Shown here piece after piece: positions 56,863-64,000 of a stretch of DNA of 64,000 bases; the first letter of the stretch is position 1; each line of letters starts with the position of its first letter. The notes under the pieces are model-generated. The model worked only from the letters and a program-made list of their open reading frames with translations. It made no database searches and was not told the DNA's origin. A program made the translations under genes and the position numbers. Source of the stretch: Diogma glabrata. Taxonomy: Eukaryota; Arthropoda; Insecta; Diptera; Cylindrotomidae. The DNA lies in NCBI GenBank assembly GCA_963693315.1, contig OY856186.1:300766174-300830173 (forward strand), read 5' to 3'.

Positions 56863-59057
56863 ACCTTCGAGCATGAAACTTCAAATGAACATCTGGAGAA
56901 TTTTGAAAAGTGGAAAACTTTGGAAATGAGGTTAAAAATTCATAAAACGATACGAGACGCAGCCTTGCAATTAATATATAATAAAAAACAGAAGTGGAAA
57001 CATCTTTTATCAAGATTATTGGATATAACTTTGTTTTTATCTAAACAAAACCCAGCATTTCATGGACATGATGAAGGACAAAGTTCTTCAAATAAAGGCA
57101 ATTTCTTAGAACTAACCACACTATTGTCAAAGTATGATGTAGTGTTAAAAGAACACATTTTGAATTTGGAGCATGGTAAATTACCAAAAGTATCATATTT
57201 GTCACCAGATATACAAAATGAGTTCATAAATATTTTAGCGATCCACGTAAAGTTTAAGCTTGTCAACGAAATTAAATCGGTTAAATATTTTGGAATTATG
57301 TTTGATAGCACACCTGACATTTCACATATTGATCAAATGTCAGAAGTGATTCGTTATGTGAAAATTGATGGTAGAAAAGTGGAAATCAAGGAAGTATTCC
57401 TTGGATTTTTTCCTTTACGTGGAAAAAAGCCGCTGATTTAAGCGATGAAATTCTTACACTGAAAAAAAAAATTGAAGTAATGATAACCTCATCTCGAAGA
57501 TGGCAGTTTATTATTCATGCAAAGAAAAGATATTTACAAACAATTTCACCGTGATTGGGACAACTACTCAGTACTCAGTAACATTTTCCTGATAACAGAA
57601 TGAGGTGTAATTAAAATATAAAGTGCTATCCAATATAACAGTAGTTGAATAAAGTTAATAACTATTTCCATGAAAACATATTTCTTTGGCCTTATATCAT
57701 GAATTTTTCATTTTAAAATTTAAGTATTTGAGATTAATTGAACTATATTTTATTTTCACATAAATATTTCATGTGATTGTCTCAACTGCATCGGCTTATC
57801 ATTGTACGGTTGTTGAATCAATCTCGTATTTCGATTCGCCATATCTGCCAACACGGTGAGGTTGAGACAACTGCATTTCGATTGGAAATAGGACATGTTT
57901 TTTTCAGTGTAAAAATCTTGAAAATGATGGTATAGATGTTATGAATTGTCGCTCCCAAAGGTTATGATAATGCAGCTGTTATGAGTAGTATAAATGGAGA
58001 AGTGCAAGCTATTATTAAAGCAAAAAATAACAAAGCAATTTTTGTGAGCTGCAAAGATCATTCAATTAATTTATACGGCCAACACTCGTCAGTGGAAGCC
58101 ATTTTTACATGTTTTTCTGCTTCGACTAGCCGCTGGGTACTTGCTAAACACAACAAAGCAACTGTTAAAATACTCTTAACAGCGCATTGGAGTGCTCATT
58201 ATGCTGCAGTAAAAGTATTGGCCGAAAACTTTGATGGGATTGTGGCTGAAATTGAGAAGATAAGTGATCAACAAGAAAATGTAGACACTAGAGGCGCTGC
58301 ACAGAACCTTATCAATGCAGCATGTGATTTTTCGTTTCTTTGCTATCTTTTGTTTTGGAATGATATTCTAAGAGAAATAATATCTGTGCTCAGATTGGAT
58401 TGCAAAGCACGGGCTTGAATATTGATCAATTAGCTACAAAAATAGAGTCAATTCATAACGAAGTCTCATTGTAGAAGAGGCAATAGATCTTGCTGTGAAA
58501 AAATCGGAGGACTATGACATTCCAATGGAAAGCCGAATTCGTCATAAAAACGCAAAAAACGAACGGGTGGTGAGTTTGCACCTGATGTTGGACTGACACT
58601 GAGAGCTCAACTTAAAAAGGACATGTTGGAATGCCTTGACCGATTCAGTGTTGAACTCCGAACTAGACTGAAGTCAGTTCAAGATTTAGCTTCATTGTTC
58701 GAGGTTGTGCAGACAAACACTTAGCTTTTGGCGAACAGTGAAGAGTTAAAATTATCGGTATCAAAATTTACTGGTTTTTATGATGCGGTATTGGCAACAG
58801 AGCTCCTCATAGAGATACAAAGGGTGAGGAGGCATTTAAAAGCGGCCAATGTTACAGTTTCTAACTGGGTGTACCTAGACTTTTTGAAATTCATCGTAGA
58901 ATGGGATTTTTTAGAATTTCTTCCGAATCTTACGGTCGCCCTAAAGTTATTTATGACTATTTGCGTATTAGTGGCTTCGTGTGAGAGGAGTTTCAGCAAA
59001 TTAAAATTAGTTAAAAATTACTTGCGGGCTTATAATAATAATGCTCATTTGTATTAA
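56797..59057 (+). pseudogene. hAT transposase, ZMYM1-like class, split by a MITE
   Basis: The first exon-like frame (56,797-57,441) has KWKTLEMRLKIHKTIRDAAL, a WKHLLSRLLD helix, NPAFHGHDEG, KVSYLSPDIQNEFINILA and FGIMFDSTPDISHIDQMSEV with the first catalytic Asp. A stop follows near 57,439 and a 453-bp MITE at 57,457-57,909. Downstream are GYDNAAVMSSINGEVQAII, VSCKDHSINLYGQH and TAHWSAHYAAVKVLAENFDG (57,981-58,418). After further shifts the C-terminal piece ends LVASCERSFSKLKLVKNYLR (about 58,970-59,030). True N-terminus unknown, because the 77-bp array replaces the upstream region. Confidence 0.86.
57455..57911. mobile_element. TA-flanked MITE, CACTGAAAAAAA ends, copy 1
   Basis: The element 57,457-57,909 (453 bp) starts CACTGAAAAAAA and ends TTTTTTTCAGTG, with TA on each side as in Tc1/mariner insertions. 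It interrupts a hAT transposase. A sister copy is at 61,513-61,944; both share GAAGTAATGA, CAATATAACAGTAGTTGAAT and GAGGTTGAGACAACTG. There is no coding content. Confidence 0.88.
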
Positions 59058-59302
59058 TTAAAAAAAATTATAAATTACGTTTATCGGCTTTTTATTATTA
59101 TTGACAGTTTTTATTTTTGGGGTGACACCACAATATCCGCCCCGGGTGTCACCCATGCTAGCTACGCCACTGCGTCTGGCTTTGATACAATTACTAAGTA
59201 CTATCCATCATAATATCCAACCTCTTCTAATCTATTCTGTGTGCACCTGCTGCTTAACTATAATTCTACAAAAAACCATCGTGAAGTGTATATACTATAA
59301 AT

Positions 59303-59788
59303 GGGTATTAATTATATTATTTTCTGGTTCGTAGTTTAATATTTAATTTAAATAATTGATTTAATTGTATACATGGGTATATTATGTTGACAATTCAACT
59401 CACTAAATAAAGTTTCGATAAGGTCCAATAAAAACGCTTCATTTACTATTTTTTAACAAATCAAAACGAATTGTTTCGATTATTTTTCTCTGGTGGGAAG
59501 GAACAGCGAATATTTTCGAATATTTTGCGCCTACTTAATATATTAATTTAAAACAAAAATTCACATACAAAATTATGTGAAAATGCAATTAGCAAATAGT
59601 AAAAATGTTCGTTTTCATTCATAAATGATTGCATGTTTATGTTTATTTGTCAAAAATAAATTACAAATTTATAACATTTATGCGCCTACTAGATGAAATA
59701 ATATTTAATTTTGTTTGACAACAAAGGAGTATGTTGTATGAAATAATGTTACTATTTCTGTTCGTTAAATTGTCTGCTAAATACAACT
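59303..59788. other. Unassigned AT-rich DNA
   Basis: No gene or element is recognised. Confidence 0.5.
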
Positions 59789-59941
59789 CGTCACCAAATT
59801 ATTAGTCGATTATTTTTCAACATTACCACTCATGCCATTTGAGGTTAAAAATTTCCCTCGTGCGCTACGCGCACTCGGGACCTCAAATGACATTCGTAAT
59901 AATGAGTATGAAAAATAATCGACTATTATTTGACGACTCGT
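59789..59941. repeat. Shared-loop palindrome, type 5
   Basis: Arms AGTCGATTATTTTTCA/TGAAAAATAATCGACT and CATTTGAGGT/ACCTCAAATG enclose the loop CCCTCGTGCGCTACGCGCAC then TCGGG. The outer arms extend weakly into ACTCGTCA/TGACGACT. Confidence 0.82.
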
Positions 59942-61469
59942 GATATTATATATGATGATTTATTACCTACATTAAATGTTTATTTTTATTATTGAAGTGA
60001 AACTTCTAATGCGACTTCCAACAAGGTTGCGTTAAACGTTTAACGCTCCTTTTTTTATTCCCACATTACGAAGTTTTTTTGTATTTAGATAATCTGATTT
60101 ACAAAACAAAATTGTTTGTATAAGATGTTTGATTATTTGTTGTAGTGTCTATGCAAATGATTGATCTAAGATTTTTGTTTTAATCATTTGTGTATATATT
60201 TATAAGGTAATTCGTTGACCATGTTTTTTTAAATAACTTTAATTAATGACTTTTAAAAGAATGTAATATGATTTTATTTCCACATTACGAAGTTTCACTT
60301 CTTCTTAATTTTTTATGAATGAATTTCAAAAACAAAAACATATTATACGTTTTAAACGTTTTATGATGTGCAGTAGGTTCCGAGTTCAATCCCTAGTGTA
60401 GTACATATTTTTTTTGTTTTTTTTTTAATTTTTATTAAATACCATTCAAATTGTTTTTTTTAATTTATGAATTCATAAAAATAATAAAAATTTCTTTATG
60501 CGAATTTTAAAATATTGATCTATAACGCAGTTTTTTAAAGTTATATTGCTACTGTCTATTACAATTTGCATTCGAGTCATCATGCTAAATAAATATTGAA
60601 TATATATAAAATTGAAAGTATGTAGGGCTGTTTATCCTTCATGCATTAATACATTAATCATCATGAAAATTTATGAAGTTGTTGAGTACGCTTAATTTTT
60701 GCTTTTTATTTAACTATCGTTTTAAACGGTTGTTTGCTTTGATCCATATTTTTTTTATTGAACATAATCTTTATGAAATTAAAAATAACGTAAGAAAGAT
60801 AGCATAACCTGAAACAATTACATTTGTATATCAAAATTGTATGTATTGGAATTTTATCATCTTCACTAAATGTGTTGTCGGTTTGCAATTGTATTTAGTA
60901 CATGTTTCTAAAATTAAGTGAAGACTTAATACTTGTAATTTGATAAAATCGATTATATCGATTTAAAGCTCACAACTACGAGACGGAAATCGCATATATT
61001 CTACACAAAGAAGCATAGCTTATGTGTGATTAAACGTGGATGGCAATCATGATAAATAAAATAATTAAAAATGGTAGCACATAGCCGATAGTGATTTGCA
61101 AACGGCAACAATGCGCATTAATAAAAATGAATTTGCTTAGCTTTCCGCAGGAAGATTTGTAAAATTTAAACTTGTTGATCTATAAGTGTGACAACCACGC
61201 GTACTTTAGTCCCTGCTATTCTCATATGAGTGCTATTTTGACAATTATTTGGTTTACATTGTGAGGCTAGTGTGTGTAGTTAGCGGTTTATCGTTTTGAC
61301 TTGTTTCTCATTTATGCTACTAATACGATCAAAATACTACTAATACGATATCTATTGATTGCGATTGCCAATGAAGTTTTCACTTCTGCCGTGCGGTCTT
61401 AAGCACACTCTCTGTTTTTTTTATATTAATATACGAAATAAGCTATGCCAAAATTCCCATGTTTGTAGA
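59942..61469. other. Unassigned AT-rich DNA
   Basis: A B-box-like GAGTTCAATCCCTAG at about 60,379 has no convincing A box, so I do not call a tRNA. 61,172-61,240 resembles 3,378-3,445. The rest is AT-rich with no recognisable gene. Confidence 0.4.
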
Positions 61470-62060
61470 ACTACCCATATATGTACTTTCATAGAAAAAA
61501 TTGTATTTCCGACACCGAAAAAAAAATTGAAGTAATGACAACCTAATCTCGAAGTTGGTAGTTTATGATTCAAACAAAGAAAAAATGTTTGCAATCTTAA
61601 TTTCAATGTGATTCGGACAACAACATGAAAACATTTTCTTGACAACGGCATGGCATTTATTTAAAATATAAAGTGTTATATCCAATATAACAGTAGTTGA
61701 ATAAAGTATAACTATTTTAATAATAACTATCGAATAACTATTTTCATGAAAAAAATTTTATTTGGCCTTTTATCATGAATTTTTCATTTTAAAATTGAGG
61801 TATTTGAGATTACATAATGGAACTATATATTTTATTTTCACATAAATATTTCGTGTTGTTGTAGTTCTGTTCGCCATATCTGCCCGCACGACGAGGTTGA
61901 GACAACTGTATTTCGATTGGAAATAGAACATGTTTTTTTCAGTGTACGGGAGATGAAAACATTTTACGTTCTTGAAATTGTTCCACTAACGCGTCTCGTG
62001 AACAAATTTTCACTCCCGAAAAAGCAGCGTTTTCATCTCTTGTAGCAAAATGTATTATTT
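61470..62060. repeat. Shared-loop palindrome, type 3 (second copy), split by a MITE
   Basis: 61,475-61,512 plus 61,945-62,060 is homologous to the palindrome at 44,808-44,930. The left arm is ATTGTATTTCCG, then GGGAGATGAAAAC after the insert. The loop is CCACTAACGCGTCTCGTG, and the right arm is TTTTCATCTCTTGTAG. The MITE sits in the left arm. Confidence 0.78.
61511..61946. mobile_element. TA-flanked MITE, CACTGAAAAAAA ends, copy 2
   Basis: The element 61,513-61,944 is the sister of 57,457-57,909, somewhat shorter and diverged. Its left end reads CACCGAAAAA (one change) and its left flank GA in place of TA. The right end TTTTTTTCAGTG and flank TA are intact. Confidence 0.85.
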
Positions 62061-62464
62061 TTGGTGCATTAGATACGAAATTATTGATTTAATCAAGCAG
62101 GCGTGTGATTTTACTTAAATTTATATTTAAAAAATAAGCAACCATGACAACAACCAAACTTTATATAAAAGATCGGGTTGCTTTAATTTTAAAAATTAAT
62201 TTTTTGTACGAGTAAACCGTAAAATGCACTTTTACGATTCAAAAATTGTTCGTAAAGTAGGCCTTTTTTTCTTATTGAAATAACAATGCCAAAATTGAAA
62301 TAACAATGCCTAAAATTGAAATAACAATTCCTAAAGTTATTATTATTACTACTATTTCGAAAAACTACTTGGATAAAATAATTTTCTAAAAAAATATTTT
62401 ACTATTTTGTGTAAAATATATGTATTTTTATTTATGCAAATAATACAGAATCTTACTCGTACAA
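62061..62464. other. Unassigned AT-rich DNA
   Basis: A short triplicate of AAATTGAAATAACAATGCC-like units lies at 62,275-62,330. Nothing else is recognised. Confidence 0.5.
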
Positions 62465-62975
62465 AAAATCTTGTATGCAATTTGGGCATAAAGTATCTTT
62501 TATGCTTTCGAGCAGGGTTGTTCCTTTACGCGTAATCTAAAATAGATTACATTACATGTAATCTATGTAATGTAATCTATGTCATCTATGTAAATTTGGC
62601 GTAATCTATTAATTTTGATTTAAGAAGAAATATGTGGAAATATTATATTATCCCTACTGAAAATTTTTTCGCAAAAGACATGATCAATAATATTGTCAAA
62701 AACAAGATCTTGCGATCTTGAAAAAAGTTAATTTATTGCTTAACAATTTTAGAATTCACATATCAATTAAATAGATTACATTGTAGTTTACATTATAGAT
62801 TACACGAAAATATCTCGCGTAATTTACACGTAATCTATGCGTAATCTATACACGTAAAGTAATCTATTTTGTCTACGGCACAACCCTGCTTTCGAGTGAT
62901 TGTTTCTCTCGGCTAACGCCTCGAGCAACAATTTCACTCTCAAGCGGAAAAGGCATACTTTACGCCCTTAATACA
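62465..62975. repeat. Shared-loop palindrome, type 7, split by a hAT MITE
   Basis: With the insert removed, the arms GGGCATAAAGTATCTTTTATG and GGCATACTTTACGCCC, then GAGTGATTGTT and AACAATTTCACTC, enclose the loop TCTCGGCTAACGCCTCGAG. The insertion lies in the left arm. Confidence 0.78.
62505..62898. mobile_element. hAT-type MITE, 378 bp, with exact 8-bp duplication
   Basis: The element 62,513-62,890 starts CAGGGTTGT and ends ACAACCCTG (the right end has one extra base, GCACAACCCTG). It is flanked on both sides by CTTTCGAG. The interior is rich in GTAATCTA and its mirror TAGATTAC, which form many small hairpins. It has no coding capacity. Confidence 0.9.
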
Positions 62976-64000
62976 TAAATAGCTATTATTTTATTGCTTG
63001 AAAATATATGTTTTTATGTATTTATTTTTTGCGAATTATATATTTTTGTGTATTCGATTCAAAAACTATTGTGTGCTACTAGTGGGGTTTGGTTAAACTT
63101 AAAGCGTTTAGAAAACTTTTACGCACTACTAGCATAATTAACTGTGAAAAGTTATCAGTATTTAAATATAAAACTTTGATTGTATGGAAAATTTATATTT
63201 CATTTGTAAAATAACACAAAAATGTGTATACATAATAGAGTAGTAATTCCACGTCATCAGCATAGCATTTGTTATAGCATGTGACCCGACCCCCTCTGAT
63301 TTCGATAAATTTTCATATACAGATAGCCAATGACAAAATAAAAATATCGTTTCTTTCAAAAAATTAAATTTCGCTCTACGAATGACACAGGGAGGCGGCA
63401 AAGTTTTAGGGGTTTGCGAAACATGAGTATCTTTGAATATCGATTGCTAACGATTTACTAAACCGATTTAAGTCATTTATAGCTCATTGGAAAGGTAATT
63501 GATAGGACTTATAAAAAAAATTACTTAAACTTTTTTAATAATTTTTTAAAAGTGTGTTAAACTTAAAAAAAATTTCAAAGATGACGCTGTTGGGGGTACC
63601 CTCACTTAGTTTAGTTCGCAATCTAAAACGATAGTTTCCCAAGTATGTAATTTCTCGTTTCGAAAATAAAATTTTACAAAATTTTCATTACCGTTTTTTT
63701 TCAATTTTTTTTTTAACCAATGCAGTTTGCAATGCAAATTAGCTCAACCCACCGGAATTCTCAACCTCACCGGAAGCTCAACCCACCGGAACCGGAACCA
63801 TTTATTTATTTTAAGAATAAAAATTAAGTATTTGAGGGTGTGAATGCTTTTTACATAATTTATCTTTTCATCCATTTATACCTGTCCGAAATTAATTTTA
63901 AAGGCATGGACAAATCAAATACCGTACTTTATTACCTGTTAATGATAATACCTGTCATAAAATGAGAGGGCAGTAATGAAAATAATAGTCTTTAGAGATA
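62976..64000. other. Unassigned AT-rich DNA
   Basis: A short CTCAACCCACCGGAA-type repeat occurs two to three times at 63,743-63,800. No gene is recognised; the open frame at 63,162-63,401 has no known features. Confidence 0.45.

Larger units (their letters stand above)
56385..59180 (+). mobile_element. hAT element, ZMYM1-like, with 8-bp duplication (one mismatch)
   Basis: The element is 56,393-59,172 (2,780 bp). It starts CAGAGGCGTAGCTAGG and ends CTAGCTACGCCACTG, with GGGTGACACCCG and CGGGTGTCACCC just inside. Flanks are CATCTGGC (56,385) and CGTCTGGC (59,173); the empty site CATCTGGC is at 42,089. It has its own tandem array near the left end and a MITE inside the transposase. Confidence 0.92.
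55928..59302 (+). repeat. Repeat D, copy 2, split by a hAT element
   Basis: 55,928-56,392 and 59,181-59,302 match 41,630-42,222 almost base for base. The split point is CATCTGGC. Confidence 0.87.

Overview
This is AT-rich eukaryotic nuclear DNA, almost certainly from an insect. A fly is my guess, based on the many TACATATGTA-like words and the mix of element families, but that guess is weak. I recognise no host protein-coding gene. Every convincing coding stretch belongs to a transposable element, and nearly all are broken. There is no bacterial operon, phage region, CRISPR array, rRNA gene or intact tRNA gene.

Layout. 1-6.8 kb is mostly unassigned, with a tRNA-like fragment, a diverged direct repeat and an inverted-repeat-bounded element (5.06-5.80 kb). 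6.85-9.88 kb is a whole hAT element with an 8-bp target duplication and a broken transposase. 11.1-13.2 kb is a deleted jockey-like non-LTR retrotransposon. 15.1-15.4 kb is a TTAA-flanked piggyBac-type MITE. 15.7-17.4 kb is the first copy of a repeat I call element C, which carries a long (TA)n tract and a 3-unit tandem repeat. 18.4-18.9 kb is another MITE. 20.4-28.5 kb is an old non-LTR element with a PHD-finger/coiled-coil ORF1 and an EN-RT ORF2, split by two head-to-head copies of another retrotransposon family. 29.0-35.5 kb is a second element C, loaded with a palindromic Tc1-type dimer and a GTF2IRD2-like hAT. 36.5-39.2 kb holds a 286-bp tandem array. 39.3-40.7 kb is a third element C, split by a 701-bp solo LTR.

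From 41 to 63 kb the window is a mosaic of foldback sequences. A family of roughly 80-150 bp imperfect palindromes recurs at least nine times. The arm sequences fall into several unrelated groups, but the loops share a short CpG-rich word of the type CTCG-CTACG-CTCG. Nested in this mosaic are a retrotransposon copy with an open 878-codon frame (46.5-49.2 kb), two ZMYM1-like hAT elements (50.87-53.42 and 56.39-59.17 kb), a Harbinger-type MITE, two copies of a TA-flanked MITE and a small hAT MITE.

Because several repeats occur two or three times, one copy often shows the empty site of an insertion in another. This lets the ends and target duplications of the solo LTR, both ZMYM-type hATs and the 46.5-kb retrotransposon be read directly. 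The least explained features are the shared-loop palindrome family, the interlocked inverted repeats at 42.5-43.3 kb, and the Tc1 inverted dimer whose two arms both keep a 61-bp GT-AG intron.
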